NCBI GenBank assembly: GCA_964019425.1
Contig: OZ025809.1
Location: forward strand, 658,588-722,587
Length of the DNA: 64,000 nucleotides
Reading direction: 5' to 3'
Origin: Flectonema sp. DT1601
Taxonomy: Eukaryota; Euglenozoa; Diplonemea; Diplonemida; Diplonemidae
Shown: positions 19,922-32,500 of the stretch, in pieces
Numbering within the stretch: the stretch's first letter is position 1
Layout: each line of letters opens with the position of its first letter
Program-made: the position numbers and the translations under genes
Notes under the pieces: generated by a model
What the model saw: the letters and a program-made list of their open reading frames with translations, nothing else
Told to the model about the DNA's origin: nothing
Databases searched by the model: none

Positions 19922-20142
19922 AAAATACAAACTGTGTTGCATCATAATATAACCCTTAATGCAGCATCCGTTAAGGATACCGTGACTATGGTAACCGCTC
20001 AACTCAGCCTTTTTTAAGGGTAACCAGCAAGCAAGTCAGAACTAGTAACCATACCAGTAGAAGACCCTATCACGGAGATTGTGTTTTCAGAACTTTGGCT
20101 GGAAGGATCATTTCCCAGCTGTCTACCTTGCCCGGAGACTAA
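19922..20142 (+). repeat. dispersed repeat family fragment
   Basis: It contains GTTAAGGATACCGTGACTAT (near 19970), also found as GTTAAGGATACAGTGACTAT near 61402, and later the CAGTAGAAGACCC...CCTTGCCCGGAGAC blocks shared with 15860-15912. A related piece, TTGAGAGCAATCCATAC, lies at about 20491. The repeat is therefore at least bipartite and scattered through the window. Confidence 0.6.
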
Positions 20143-20590
20143 CAGGTTGAAAACAAAAAAGAGGAAAAAAAAAACATGATCATGGGAAAGTGGATTTAAT
20201 AATTTAAAAAATGTCATTTCTATTCCACCTCTCTTCATGAAATAACCACAAAGTGTTCTAAATGCCCCCCCCCCCCCCCATAACACGAAAAAGCAATACT
20301 CGGAACATGACCGAGCCACCCGGGTTCACCCCTAATAGTTCCAGTATTGATATTGTAAGGGGATTACCGAAGGCTTTAAAAATTCGTAGCACAAGATTTG
20401 GACAAACACGAAAATAACCATACCAATCTGTAAAAAGGAAATCAGTTTTGAGTCATTATTGCTCAGGACTGTTTTGGTAAATTAGGTTTTTTGAGAGCAA
20501 TCCATACGTCTGACAGACGCAGGTTGTGTGATGGTTGAGCGGATTGAATTGAAATGAACGATAATTACCGGAGGGTAACAAGTTAACAAG

Positions 20591-20624
<34 letters not shown>

Positions 20625-21196
20625 TTTTTCTACTTCCTAATGGATAAGTGACAGTAGTCAGATTATCATTTTTTTTTAAGTCGCAGCACAAATAGTAGTT
20701 TTTTTTTTTTTTTTTTTTTTTTTTAGTTTTTGTTCCACAAAGTAACAATACTAATATTAATAGAGGTCTGATTTTTTTTTTTTTGCTTCAAATTAACTTT
20801 TGCTACCAATAGAAGTTATTAGTTAGAAACTAAAGTAGATAAAAATAGTATTTATTGATTTTTAATGGTAGCCTCAGTTCAGAATAGTAGGGGAAATTTT
20901 TTATTCCCCTGACCATAATTCTCTGTAAGCCATTTTGAAACTTCAAAAATAAAATAAAAAAGCTGAATTTAGACATTGCCGTTTGTGTAGGAAATTACAC
21001 TGCTCCTACTAATACAATGCGATTGATTGGTTTTTTTTTTTTTTTTTAAATTAAAACAAGACTTTGACTTGAATGTAAAAACAGTAACAATGTGGGTGGG
21101 GGTTGAATGTTTGAATTTGTAAAATACAAGAAAGACGGTGAGGGGGAAATTATTTTGTACAAGGAGATATAAGAATGCCAACTACAACGAACGTAA

Positions 21197-21592
21197 CGCC
21201 GTGCTACTACAGGAACAAACATTTCCCGGGATCGCAACGCAGTCTCTCTTCTAGTGGCCTCTACTCCAATGTTTTATTTATATTATTTGTATTGCGGTAC
21301 TTGAATAGAAGAAACTGCGACACCAAGCGTCGTGCTACTACAGGAACAAACATTTCCTGTGATCGCAACGATAGTATTGGCTCGCAATCTCATCTCAAAT
21401 CACTTCATAAAAAATGACTATTTTCAATTGATCGCAATAATTTATTTACGCGGTTCAAAGTGAGTGAGTGGTGACGAGTGGTGACAACTAATTATATTAT
21501 GGGCAACATGTAAATTTTTTTTTTTAAAGGGAACTACTGCTATACCAAGCGTTGTGCTACTACAGAAACAAACATTTCCTGGGATCGCAACG
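21197..21592 (+). repeat. triplicated 45-base motif
   Basis: Three direct copies of a block reading GTGCTACTACAGGAACAAAC then ATTTCC and GATCGCAACG lie at about 21197-21239, 21321-21370 and 21543-21592. The second and third copies share an extra left flank (ACCAAGCG). Spacing is uneven (about 130 and 220 bases), so this is not a simple tandem array. The DNA between the copies is unrelated. Confidence 0.8.
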
Positions 21593-22640
21593 GCTTGTTG
21601 GCAATAAAACAACCCTTTAAACGTACCTGTTGCATTGTGAATATTAATTACTATTTTGGTATAATGTGTGTTAAATTGTAGCGGGAAAAGAAGGTAGGGG
21701 TAAGGGTTAATATATAGTGCCAGATTCACAAAACAAGATAGCAGGGAACCAACCATCCGCATGTATTGTAGGTCGGCAACCAAAGAAACTAAAAATTAGA
21801 CATTTTTTTCAATATTTTTTTTTTTTTAAATTGTCTTCGCAAAAAAAAGTAAAAAAAAGGAAAAGAGTCGGGGGGAGAAGTTTGATACGATACGAAAAAG
21901 GGAGCGGGGGTTGAGATATTTGAACATACTTATGAAGAAATAAACATCTGTATTTGTACCGGAGTTAACTAAAATAAACAATTAGTTATAATACAGTAGA
22001 CTAAAAGTAATGTTAGTAAAGGCAAACACTCTACATGACGTAGAAGACCTTATATCGTAATCAATGGTTTAAGGGGAAAAGGGGGAAGAGGGGGAAGAGG
22101 GGGAAAAAAAAAAAAAAAAGGGGGGGGTTGGGTAGCTACGACGTCTAAGTAAAAAGATTTTTTTTTTTTTTTTAAAAGAAAGATGAAAAAAAAAAAAGAT
22201 GAAAAAGAAACGGAAATAAAAAATAAATAAATAAAAAAAACAAACACGACGATTCAGATCACCCTTTCGCTATTCGAATAAAATAAAAAAAAGAGGGAAA
22301 AAAAAGCGCGAACGCACACCTACGTTTTTAGTAAAAGAAATAGGGGGATAAAGGTAAAATCAATCCTTTTTTTTTTTTAAATTTGTTTCTTACAGTACAA
22401 AAAGAATAAATCCTAATATCAAGGAAGTTATTATTAATCTTTTCTCTTTTTCTTTTCTTTTTTTTTTTTTTCTCAAAAAAAGTTGAAAGAACAAAACAAA
22501 AACAAAAAACACAGTTAATAGTCTCTATTTTTTTCTCTATTTTTTCTTTTTTTTTATTCAATTTTTTTGTTCCTTTTTTTTTTTTTTTTAAAATCTCATA
22601 ATCACGATCCTAACGGAGGGCAAGAGCGTGAAGGGGAAAC

Positions 22641-22671
<31 letters not shown>

Positions 22672-22979
22672 GAACCGCTATTTAAAGTAAAAGCATTCTC
22701 TCTTTTTTTTTTTTTCCGGAAACCACACATGAACCAGAGCACCATAAAGTCTCTTCCCTCAAAAAAAAAAAAAAAAAAAAATGTTTCGGAGGGCAAAAAA
22801 GTAATTATAAATAACGTCGAATGAACTTGTGAAAGGCTTGCAAAAATAAACAAATTAATCCCCAGAGGCTACTCAAAGCTATAACTGAGGGAAAATAATA
22901 AAACGGGTTATGTTTCATTCTCACGGATGAGCCTAAACCGTACAAATGCCACTGCAGGAATATAGCCTGCGAGTGATGT

Positions 22980-23011
<32 letters not shown>

Positions 23012-23288
23012 ATTGTTTGTTTGTTTGTTTGTATCTTTTATTCTATTTCAGTCTGTGTTTGTTATATTTATATTCGTTTCTTTTTTTTTTTTTTTTTTCC
23101 AGGAATCGTCCTGGAAGAAGTCAAACGTCACCTGCCGAAGGTTTCTTTTTTTGTTTTCGAATCGAACTTCGCGCAATTTTCCGTTTTCGAGATCACCAAT
23201 ATACCTAACATACACAAGGTCACACAAGACACTTACAAAGACAAGAAATGGCTAGTTTCGCGTTTTACTTATTTTTATCGTTTTCAAC

Positions 23289-24893
23289 CTAAATGTCAGG
23301 TACAAACTGAGCATGGGAAGTAGACACAGGTTGCGGAGATGATTTTTTACTTCTGAAATTGTGGTACATAGAACGAAGGGCTTGCATTGGTGCCTTCGCT
23401 GGAGAAGCAGTGCGAGAAGAGCTTGGTTGAATTACTGTCAAAGAACGCTGACGGGATGAACGAACAGGCGGGGTGACCCCCCTCGGGGTAACGCTACCCT
23501 CTAACGGAAGTAGTGCCGGAGGACTGTTTACCGAACCAATACTGCTCTCAGGTGTAATCCCATAGGTTGATGAACCAGCATCGCATGTCGACAGTGGTGT
23601 TTCAAACACTTGCTCTTCTATAGTTGGTGATAATACACTTTGTAGTCTTTCTTCGACGTCCGATGAAAAGTCCATGTCTGCTTCTCTACAGATCAATACC
23701 ATTTGTCTTCCATGAGTCTTTAATAGACTTACAATATCAACAGATGAACTACTTGATAAATATTCTATAAATGATTTAATCCCACTTACATCAGAACTTG
23801 ATAATAGTTTGCAAAGACAGAGACTGACCACAGCCAGTTGACTACTTTTCATCAACATGTGAATTGCGTCCTTCACCATTGTTGTAAGAATCTTTTCACT
23901 CGTTTTTAAAAATCGATTGTTTGGTAAAAATGGGATTCCCACATCTCCGGACATACACATAAATGATATGTTCTCACTTAGACATGCGAAGACTTGTTGT
24001 TCTGCTACCCAACCAAGTTGTGCTGCAGTATCCTTCAGGTTAATAAGCCTGGCAGTAACAATCTCTGTGTCTTGATTGCCTGAGACAGTATAAAGTTTTA
24101 GTGGTTCTCTCTCTAAGCATTTTGAAGGAATTCCTAATTTTTGAGCTATGTACGATGTCTGGGCACTCAATGAAACGTTAACTGATATCGAAACACCCTT
24201 ATTAATTAGGTTGGGAGATGAAGAGTCCGGTGTACATATTCTTATGATCGTTCTCTGAGTAGATTTATCGACAACGGAATCCGATAATGAAGATGCCGAT
24301 GGTGATAATGACTGCTGTGATGAAATGAGAGACTTCTTTGGAACTGGAGTAGCATCTTTGAAAGCAATTAATGAACAAACTGCTGCATTTAGAAATGAAC
24401 AACTAGCAGGGATAGCGATATCACCAGACGTGTGGTAGTTTAGAATTGTTTGAGTCATGCTAACTAATCGATGTGATGATACGGTTGGTCCTAATGCTGC
24501 TTCCCTTAAGAAATCAGACGGAGATACATGGCATGTTGATCTCGCTGGTTCATTGTACTGCGCAGATACATATAATACAGAAGCTGCTAAGAGGTTAACT
24601 TCCCATTCTGGTATAGTTGATATGTTGTGTAGTATTATCTTTTCTAAAGTCTTTATAGTACTCTGAATAGTAATATCACCCCATCCGAAACCTTCTGATA
24701 TTCTGTATATCATTTCCACAACTTCCTTCCTCTTTTCAAAATTATATAATTTGCCAGTTTCTAACTTTGCGATGGTTTCGAGATCGCCTTCCTTCTCTCC
24801 CTTCGTCTCTTTCTTCTTCATCATTGCCCACATATTACATCCGTGAGCACCGTGAGCACCCCTCAGGTAGACACATCGCCTTCCTTGAGTCAT
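23289..24893 (-). CDS. cyclin-fold protein
   Basis: The 534-codon single-exon frame encodes a probable cyclin-box protein. Residues of about 50-175 follow the cyclin N-domain plan: an initial helix KRKEVVEMIYRIS, then TIKTLEKIIL, then EWEVNLLAASVLYVSAQYNE in the place of the usual LLAxxxLxIAxKxxE helix, then a final stretch with MTQTILNYH and a PASCSFLNAAVC segment. The second half (about 330-430) is helical. The last 100 residues are Ser/Pro-rich and basic (PPVRSSRQRS), probably disordered and phosphorylated. Cyclins activate Cdk-type kinases or act in transcription; which class this is I cannot say. The start is the first Met; MMKKKE 23 residues in is an alternative. A CAG lies 25 bases upstream. 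No breaks are seen. Confidence 0.6.
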   Translation of the reverse strand: MTQGRRCVYLRGAHGAHGCNMWAMMKKKETKGEKEGDLETIAKLETGKLYNFEKRKEVVEMIYRISEGFGWGDITIQSTIKTLEKIILHNISTIPEWEVNLLAASVLYVSAQYNEPARSTCHVSPSDFLREAALGPTVSSHRLVSMTQTILNYHTSGDIAIPASCSFLNAAVCSLIAFKDATPVPKKSLISSQQSLSPSASSLSDSVVDKSTQRTIIRICTPDSSSPNLINKGVSISVNVSLSAQTSYIAQKLGIPSKCLEREPLKLYTVSGNQDTEIVTARLINLKDTAAQLGWVAEQQVFACLSENISFMCMSGDVGIPFLPNNRFLKTSEKILTTMVKDAIHMLMKSSQLAVVSLCLCKLLSSSDVSGIKSFIEYLSSSSSVDIVSLLKTHGRQMVLICREADMDFSSDVEERLQSVLSPTIEEQVFETPLSTCDAGSSTYGITPESSIGSVNSPPALLPLEGSVTPRGVTPPVRSSRQRSLTVIQPSSSRTASPAKAPMQALRSMYHNFRSKKSSPQPVSTSHAQFVPDI

Positions 24894-25617
24894 TGTGAAT
24901 CTCGTAGGCGATGGTATTCTGGAATGATAAAATGGAATTATTTATTTATTTACGAAGCCTAGGAAGCCAAAAGCCAGGAAAAGCTCACAGAGTAACAGTT
25001 ATATCGAAGGAATAAGAGAACATATTTATTAAATAAAAAAAAAACGAAAAATCACCTTTCACTTTGTCAATTGACAGCTCTTTCCGAAAGAGTTGTCTTC
25101 ATGGAACCTGTCATAAGAAATATAAGTTTTAAAAAAAGAACTTTTTTTTTTTTTTTTTTTAATTTAATCAAAAGTTAGGTATAATAAGTTATTATACCTC
25201 ACCTCATGTAGAAACTTTACTTGTTTAATTATAATATTGTGAGCAGCTCTCTTTTTTATTATTATTAATTTCGTTATAAGGGGAAATTTGTCGATTTTAC
25301 CTTCGAAAACAACAAGTATGTTGTTACGTTGGACAGCACACGTAAATCTTCTCAACCGTGCTGAGGTTAAACTTCGAAATCCTCACAAATACATTCCTAC
25401 ATGATGTGTGTATCTGATGGTCGGAATTACCATGTCTGGAAGACACGATTCGAGAGACTGGGGTTGGAAGCAGTTTCGAGTCCAACCTAAATTAGTTTTT
25501 GAATCAGGTCAGCATGTTGTATTTGTTTCTATTTTATATTACACAATACTCTACCCTCTCGCAGTGGATGTCAAGTATTTGTGAGTCTATTCTCGTCATT
25601 GTCAGAGTTTACAATTA
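24894..25617. other. intergenic, nothing recognised
   Basis: This is the space between the glycosyltransferase stop and the cyclin-like start. A perfect 7-bp hairpin (GGTTGGA/TCCAACC) lies at about 25463-25488, but its arms do not form a tRNA. A poly-T run lies at 25141. Confidence 0.6.
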
Positions 25618-26988
25618 TCAATCTTCTTCACTATTCTCTTTGTGATGATGATGATGATGATGCTTTTTCTTTTTCTTTTTTTTCGGAGTCGGCAACGGAG
25701 GTAAGGTGTCTCCATGTGACTCCTTGAATGCCGCTTCTCGATATTCACCAAATTTCTGAGTGTATTCCCATTCAGTGTCTCGGAGCATCCACACATGGGT
25801 ATTGGGTGAAGTTTCAGCCCCCCATTTTTGGGTCCATTCTTCACTGTCGTCATCAGATGTGAAGTATTCACGATGCAGTAGTTCATATGCTGCCCACCAC
25901 TTAGAATGACCTTTTCCGAAATGTTCACTTGAGCGAAGGCTTTCATGAACAGCTTTAAGTTCAGATCGATCCCCCCATCTGTTATACCATGGCTTCCATG
26001 TTCCTGATAAGTGTAGTCCTACTACCCAGTCTGCTGTTACTTGCTGAGCTGAATATCTATTTCCTAAAAATACAACTCTCGCATCAATAAAATATCTCAT
26101 CACGAGACCATCTCTTCCATTAGTGGACCTAAACTTATATTTATCTTCTTTACTATTGCGTTCAGTGTTATAGAAGTTAAGTAATTCATCAAGTAGTTTT
26201 GATGAAGGTCTAATAACCATCGCTCCAGTGTGAAAATATCCTCTTGAAGAGTGTCCAGGAACAGCAGCAATCCAATGCTTGTCTTTGGGTAGTTCAATTG
26301 AGAATATTGAATCTGGATTACGTAAGATGACTATGTCAGCATCAAGAAACGCGATAACATCATATTCTGTTAAATTATAAAGATGAAACTTATCAAAAGT
26401 AGTCCCCCAAGTAGTTCCACTTATCTTTCTTGCTAGACTGTCACCATTCTTAATCTGAATAACGTTGTCGAAGACCCTTTGAAGTCGTTTCTTACCATTG
26501 GATGAGACATCAGGAGACATTAAAATTGCTGAGAAGCAGCGACGGTTTCCGTCTCCGTCTTTTAGCTTTATATATTTACTATGCTGTTGTAAAGAATAAC
26601 CAAGAACTAGAGCGCCGTCAATATATTTTTCATTTCCTATGAAGGTTACGAATGCAGCATTTCCATCGCTAGTATCTGGCGACCATGCGACGGTTGCTTC
26701 GCCATCGTACGGAGGTGCTTCCCAGGCAGATTTTCTTTCAGGTTGTTGTGGAGCAGTCGCGATGGGCATCTCATTGTCCTGTTCAATGTGTTGTGTTGGT
26801 GCCGCTGTGACGACGTTGTGTTTTTTCTTATGATGTTGATGTTGCTTAGCTTCATCGGTCACAATTCCAACCCTACTCTGTTTTGCTTTCCCTAAATTAA
26901 GCATCCCAGACACCAATGCCATTACTCCAATCGTTACTATTATTCCAACTGCAAGGGCAGAAGTCGGTATTCTCCCCTTCCTCGTCAT
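25618..26988 (-). CDS. Golgi-type family 8 glycosyltransferase
   Basis: The 456-residue protein resembles GT-A fold glycosyltransferases of the glycogenin/GT8 type. It is a predicted type II membrane protein: a short basic N-terminus, one hydrophobic segment (about residues 11-32, ALAVGIIVTIGVMALVSG), a His/Gln/Pro-rich stem to about residue 105, then the catalytic domain. AFVTFIGNEKYIDGALVLG is the nucleotide-sugar binding start, and FLDADIVILRNPD (about 213-225) carries the DxD metal site. FHTGAMVIRPS and GLVMRYFIDARVVFLG follow, as in GT8 enzymes. The tail is odd: a Lys run followed by a His run and an acidic end. The donor is probably a UDP-sugar and the acceptor is unknown. A CAG lies 18 bases before the ATG. 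Confidence 0.8.
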   Translation of the reverse strand: MTRKGRIPTSALAVGIIVTIGVMALVSGMLNLGKAKQSRVGIVTDEAKQHQHHKKKHNVVTAAPTQHIEQDNEMPIATAPQQPERKSAWEAPPYDGEATVAWSPDTSDGNAAFVTFIGNEKYIDGALVLGYSLQQHSKYIKLKDGDGNRRCFSAILMSPDVSSNGKKRLQRVFDNVIQIKNGDSLARKISGTTWGTTFDKFHLYNLTEYDVIAFLDADIVILRNPDSIFSIELPKDKHWIAAVPGHSSRGYFHTGAMVIRPSSKLLDELLNFYNTERNSKEDKYKFRSTNGRDGLVMRYFIDARVVFLGNRYSAQQVTADWVVGLHLSGTWKPWYNRWGDRSELKAVHESLRSSEHFGKGHSKWWAAYELLHREYFTSDDDSEEWTQKWGAETSPNTHVWMLRDTEWEYTQKFGEYREAAFKESHGDTLPPLPTPKKKKKKKHHHHHHHKENSEED

Positions 26989-27491
26989 TTTTTTGAGAGG
27001 GGAAACCTGATATTAAAGTGACTCAGTGCTTTTGCATATATCAGAACAACGGGGCGAGAAGCAATCCTCACAACAGGCAGAAATCGATCATTTTTTTCCT
27101 TCTTTTTTTTTTTTTTAAAAAAATGGATACCTGACTTAAGTTAGGAATATCATTTTTAAAAAAAATTTAAAAAAAAAAAAAAAAAAAAGAAAGAAAGAAA
27201 AGGATAGCATCGTGTGTGGTTAAATTCAGATTAAAATAATATTTAAATAAAATAAAACGAAATAAAATTTGTCAAAGAAACGAAAACATGCCTGCCGTTA
27301 TTAACTTACCATCGGATTGGATGAAAAGGAGGAGGGAATATAACTAATTAATAAATTGTAATGCCAGGTTAAGGGTTAGTAAAGACTGCCCTCCTTTCCG
27401 AGAGGGTTTTTATTGTTTTTTTTTCTCTTGTTTTTTTTTTTTTTTTGCTTCCATTTCATCCTAAACCAAAAACGTCAAACACTGGCAGACA
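26989..27491. other. intergenic, A/T runs only
   Basis: The space between the SNARE gene stop and the glycosyltransferase start holds long A and T runs and nothing else that I can identify. Confidence 0.6.
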
Positions 27492-28212
27492 TCACCAGAA
27501 GAGCCAAATCAAAAATAAACAAATTGCAATCAGGACTCCAAGAACCCTGTGTTGTTGTTTTTTTTTTTTTTTTGGTTTATTTTTTTTTTGTACTATTAAA
27601 AAATATATATATCACATACAGGGTATCACGTTGTCTTTTGCTTCTTATGTTTCCAAGAATTGCGTCGATACCGGGAATTGAACCAACGATGTCACCAACA
27701 CGACCACCAGCACGTTGAAGGACAGAGGCCTGATTGTCTAATGAATTTTGACTTGCTAAGGCTGCGTCAGCAAGTCTTTGAGTGGCGAGGGTAGCCGAGG
27801 CAATTGAATCCGCTTCTTGATTGAGAAGACGAGACCCCTGAGACTCAGCGTATTCTTCTAACTCATGATGAACGTCATCTAATAATTGTGATCTTTGTCG
27901 TTTATTATTTAATGATTGAAATATCTGTGCTAACGATCTGTCCTTTTCCGATGCAACTTCCTGATATCTCTCTGCTTGCTGTCTTAGAAGGGGACCTTTT
28001 TCATTTTCTGCCCAATCTGCCAGTGTTCTAGCACTAAGCCTAAGACTGGATATTAAAGACTTTGCGTCATTATACAATGATGTGATATGATCAGGGTCAG
28101 TTGTCACATCCATCTTCTCAAGTTGGATAAGGTGAGATTCGATTTCTACTTCCAGTTTCCGGACTTCTAACTTTTTACGTTCCCACATTTGGTGGTCGTC
28201 TCTTTCCCGCAT
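27492..28212 (-). CDS. GOSR1: GOS28-like Qb-SNARE (2 exons)
   Basis: Exons are 28212-27620 and 27546-27492, with a 73-base GT-AG intron (GTATGTG...ACAG) joined in phase 2; together 215 residues. The join completes RDTLVLGVLIAICLFLIWLFW, a C-terminal membrane anchor missing if the first exon is read through. The N-terminal half is coiled coil (ERKKLEVRKLEVEIES). The SNARE helix runs from about residue 140 (LLNQEADSIASATLA), with the zero-layer Gln in SLDNQASVL. IPGIDAILGNIRSKRQRD then matches the GOS28 pattern FPxxNxLxxxIxxRKRRD before the anchor. GOS28 acts in ER-Golgi and intra-Golgi fusion. The start MRERDDHQMW fits family length; an upstream in-frame Met would add poly-Lys. A CAG lies 44 bases before the ATG. 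Confidence 0.82.
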
Positions 28213-28638
28213 TTTTTTTTTTTTTAAAGCTTTTTTTTTTTTGGGAGGGGTGTGTTCTGATCGACAATTAAATTGAAATTTAAACTTTTTCACCAACGTA
28301 ATTAGTAGATCCATTTAAAAAAAAAAAAACAGCTGAATATTGAAAAAAAAAATAAAAATACGAGTTGCTCGCCAAGGTATCGCCTTGGTAGGCGCATTGC
28401 TCTACTTTCCCGTTCTTGTCATTATTGCGTGCAACAGAAACTGTTCTCATCGCTCATATTCTTTGTAGTCCACCCATAGTCGGCTGAGGTTGTATTTAAA
28501 AGCCGGTTTTAGAGTTGTTTCATGTGTCATTTTTAACTATCCTCTCACTAACATCAGGTAATTGCTGCTGTTTAATAAAATAAGATTCTGAACATGGAAC
28601 TGACAATAACAGCCATCATCATCTCAAAGTAACAATAC

Positions 28639-28669
<31 letters not shown>

Positions 28670-28832
28670 GTGTTTCTTTTTAGGGTGTTAGGGTAGGAGG
28701 AACCGAAACCACAGATGCCAAACACGGCAAAAAAAAACAAAAAATAAATAATAATAATAAAAAATAAAGTTTAGTAGCGGGGTTGTGTTCCTTCTTTCCG
28801 AAGTCAAGTCCATTGAACTCGTCAGTGTGATT

Positions 28833-28869
<37 letters not shown>

Positions 28870-29497
28870 CCCCGCTTCCCCTTCCCTATGTGCTTTTGTC
28901 GAGGATCACAACCGCCGCAAATTCGCAAAACATCCCCTAGTGTTAACCATAAGCATACAGGATAACATAACAACATAAGATCCGATCGTGTCTAAGGATA
29001 CCCAGAAGATAAAACTTAGACGGGTCGGGTTTAAGGCGCTTACGTGTCGAACAAGCGGGTCACGTTTTTCACTTTTTTTTTCCCTTTTTCAAAAAAAAAA
29101 AAAAAAAACTAAACAAAACAACCGAAACATAAGAAGAAAATAATAGAAAGGGGAATAGAAGAGGCCTTTCTTCGTTTTCACCCTCACCACATGCAAGCAG
29201 GTCCAACACATTACTGCGAAAGTACAGAAAATGTGAATTTTCACGTTGCCGTCTGGATACTCTTCCTTTTTCGTTTCATTTTTTTTTCCTCACGTCACCA
29301 TCCTTTGTAAGATAGTGTAGTAGTAATGTAAAAGAATTTTAAAAGGAAAAAAAAAAATGGAAAACAAACAACTTGACAGACAACATTCCTTTTCGTTTCC
29401 CTTTTTTTTTTTTTTTTTTTTTTCTCTCATGTGCAAGGATTGTTTTTTTCTCCACTCGAATCAACAGAAGAAGCTATTTGAGTATTCAAGTGAAAGT

Positions 29498-29530
<33 letters not shown>

Positions 29531-29550
29531 ACGAATTCTGGTAGTGTTCT
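28213..29550. other. intergenic, no gene recognised
   Basis: There is a hairpin CCAAGG/CCTTGG at about 28373-28389 within mixed sequence, poly-T runs at 28641 and 28836, and an AAC microsatellite at 29498-29529. I recognise no gene. The plus-strand frame through the AAC run continues into the antisense of the golgin gene and is not credible. Confidence 0.6.
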
Positions 29551-32500
29551 CTACTCTCCATTAAGATCCTCATCAAGAGGTGGAGGAGGTGGAGGAGAAG
29601 GTTTCGTAGGCCGGTCTGGTGTCTGTGCCGTCAGCTGCTCAACATCTGATTTCAATGTAACAACAGCGGGTGGAACATCACTGCCATCTGTTTCCTTTAG
29701 AAGAAAGTTTACCCACATGTCAGAGAGCGAAGGTGCATTTGCGTCATTGTCTTTTGATGGTGTGAGTGCCTGCCACCAACTGGTACCTTGTGGCTGCTTA
29801 CGTGTGAGACCCGATGTCTCGTTTTCGTCCTCTGTCCAATTCATTGCTGAAGATATAATTCGTAGTACGTCAGCAGTCTGTTCTCTGTTTCTAATTTTTG
29901 TGATGTACGAAAGAATTAATTTCGATATTACCTTTTTATTAATTGAACTTTCTGGATCTGCTTTCAACATAACCTCGTCATGAACTTTCCTGAGATACGC
30001 CAGTTTATTTTGTAATGTTTGAATTATGCTGTTTTTTGATCCAATCTCCTTTGCCATTCCCTTCCTAACTTCTTCTAATTCAGAAGTTCTGGTTGAAACC
30101 ATCGTGTTACTCTCATGTAGTTGTTGCTGAGCTTTGCACATGTCTGACATTAGAGAGTCTGTTCTTTTTAGTATTTCAGACTCCTTGTCTGCTATAAAAT
30201 GATCCAGTACAGATTGCAAATTTATAATTTTCTCGTTTGAAACTCGAAGTTCGGAAATACGTTGCCCATCATCAGTATGAATAGCGTCAATCTGATGACC
30301 CAATTCAGTTATCTCATCTTCTTTAAGTGATAGATTACTTTCTAAGTCGGCAACCTTGTGATTTAATTTATTTTCCATATCGATGTAGTTCGAGTCCGCC
30401 AGACGGAGTTTTTCTTGAAGAGCAGCATTTTTATTACTTTCATCTTCGCAGCGGTGTAGCTGAGATGTAACGTCTTTTAATTGAGTTGTCAAACGAGTAA
30501 TAGTGAGAGAACTTTGTGATTCAGAGTCCTCGTTGTCAAGTAAGCTATTTTGTAAAATTTCATTTTCGGAAACGACGTCTCGCAAGATTTGTTTTGTTTT
30601 CGATAGTTCCGTTGATTTAACGTCGCAAAGTTCTTTCATTTCCATGACCTCAATCCCCTGCTGCTTTAACGACTCATTCAGCTGTCGTACTTGAGTTCTA
30701 TAGTCGTCGAGTTTACTAAATTGCTGATTGAGTTCTTCTTTTCTATTTTCAGCCAGTTTACTCATCGATTCGTATTTTCCAGAATTATCTTTATGCCAAT
30801 CATGATACTTTGATAAGTTAGTATCGTAGACCTGTTTTTGATTCTTACCAGATTCTTCTAAAGCTTGTAATTGCTGCTCTAATGCAATTCGTTGTTGCTG
30901 TAGGGTCTTTACCTGGTTTTAGTTTTAGTTTGGTGTTATAAATAAAATGATTCAAAAAAAAAAAATATGAACAAATAAAACACTAACTCAATTCATACCT
31001 CATCATTTTTATCAGATAGTACCTCAGTGAGTGATGTTACTTTTTGATCAAGAGATGCATTCTGATAGTTTATTTATTATTATTTTTTTTTTTTCTCAAG
31101 AAAGAACATTCTTGTTAAGACTGGTATTATCAATTGGAATGATTTACAATCTTGGAAAGGGTTTAGTTTCGTATTACCTCAGAAAAGGTTATTTGAACTG
31201 ACTATTTCGGTTATACAAAAAACAGATTATCAGATTCGAAAATAAAAAATAAAAAGAACTCCACATACCTCAGCAGCAAGGGAATCGCTGGCTTGCTGTT
31301 GCAGTGGTGTGGCTTCAACTGACAGGAGTTGCTGTTGTTGCTGCAGCTCTGCGTTGAGAGATTGTATTTCATTTTCAAGGCTTTGACGAATTTGCTCTGA
31401 TTCTGATAGGTTGTTTTGCATGACAACGATATCCTCATTGAGTTTAGTGACCTTTAAAACATCCTCATCTCTTTCTGACAAGGCTGAGTTGGCTTTTTGA
31501 AGTTCATCGTCAGTCGATTGAAGAAGACCTTTCAATTCAAACATCTCTTGAGATTCACACTCGAGGACATCAATCTGAGCTGTTAAAGTGTCTTTATCAG
31601 AAACTAATTTTTCATTTTCAGACTGCACTAGCGAAAGGCGCTCTTTCAACTCCTCTACGAAGTCGTTAGCAGAAGGATCTTGTTCATTTGTTTGGTTTAA
31701 TTTCATGTTTTCATCAGTTTCTTTCTTTTCCTCGAGTAAGATAACGTTGTCCGATCGAAGAGTATCTGTTTCTGTTTTTAATTGTTTAATTTCTGTTTCA
31801 AGTGAAGCAATTTTTGATTCATCCCGCGCGGTGACATCTTTCAAAGAACGGTTTTCAGATTCAGTCGTCAGGAGTTTGTCGTTGTTGATATTTAAGTTTT
31901 CAATTTCTTGTTTTAATGAATCGATTTGTTGTAAAAATTCTAATTCATTTGATGAGTTGGCGGCCTCCGTAAAACTATCACACTGCTCTTGTAATATTAA
32001 TTTATCCGAAGACAAAACCTCCACTTCAGATCTCAACGAACCATTTTCATCTAAAATAGTAACATGAGCCTCTTGCAAGGCTTCCTTCTCCGTCGATGTA
32101 ATTCCTATTTTCGATTGCAGGTCTTCAATTGTGGATCTGAGTGTTGAATTGTCGTTAACAACATCATAATGAGAAGACTGCAACTGCGATAGTTGTTCCC
32201 GTTGTGATAATGAGACTTCTAATTCTGCTTTGAGTGACTGATTCTCATCTCTGAATTGAATGACTTCACTCGTATCATTAGAAAGCTTTTCCACTTCATC
32301 TTCCAACTTGGAGAGTTTCTTCAGAAGGGATGACTTCTCATCTGTTAGAGTACTATAATCACTTAGAGTTGTATTGTGTGATGATTGTAGTTGGGATAAT
32401 TGGTCTTCCAACTTAGAAACTTTTCCTTGATCAGATTGATTGTCTTTTAGTGATTTCTGATGATCAACTTCTTCTTGTAATTTACCGACACGTTCTGCGA

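Larger units (their letters stand above)
11520..23288. other. gene-free, homopolymer-rich DNA
   Basis: Nearly 12 kb with no gene I can support. Open frames are homopolymer-driven or under 100 codons without family resemblance. It holds dispersed-repeat fragments (15850-16000, 19922-20142, 20455-20515), a triplicated 45-base motif (21197-21592), a GAA microsatellite (18801-18828), a run of 15 C (20265-20279) and many plus-strand G-runs followed by an AAATTTGATA-like motif. Confidence 0.65.

Noticed and set aside
25463-25488. tRNA-like T-arm sequence
   Set aside because: The GGTTGGA/TCCAACC hairpin encloses a 12-base loop, with no acceptor, D or anticodon arms in the right places.
29357-29983. 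208-codon plus-strand frame with poly-Asn
   Set aside because: It overlaps the golgin's last exon antisense and starts in T-runs and an AAC microsatellite.
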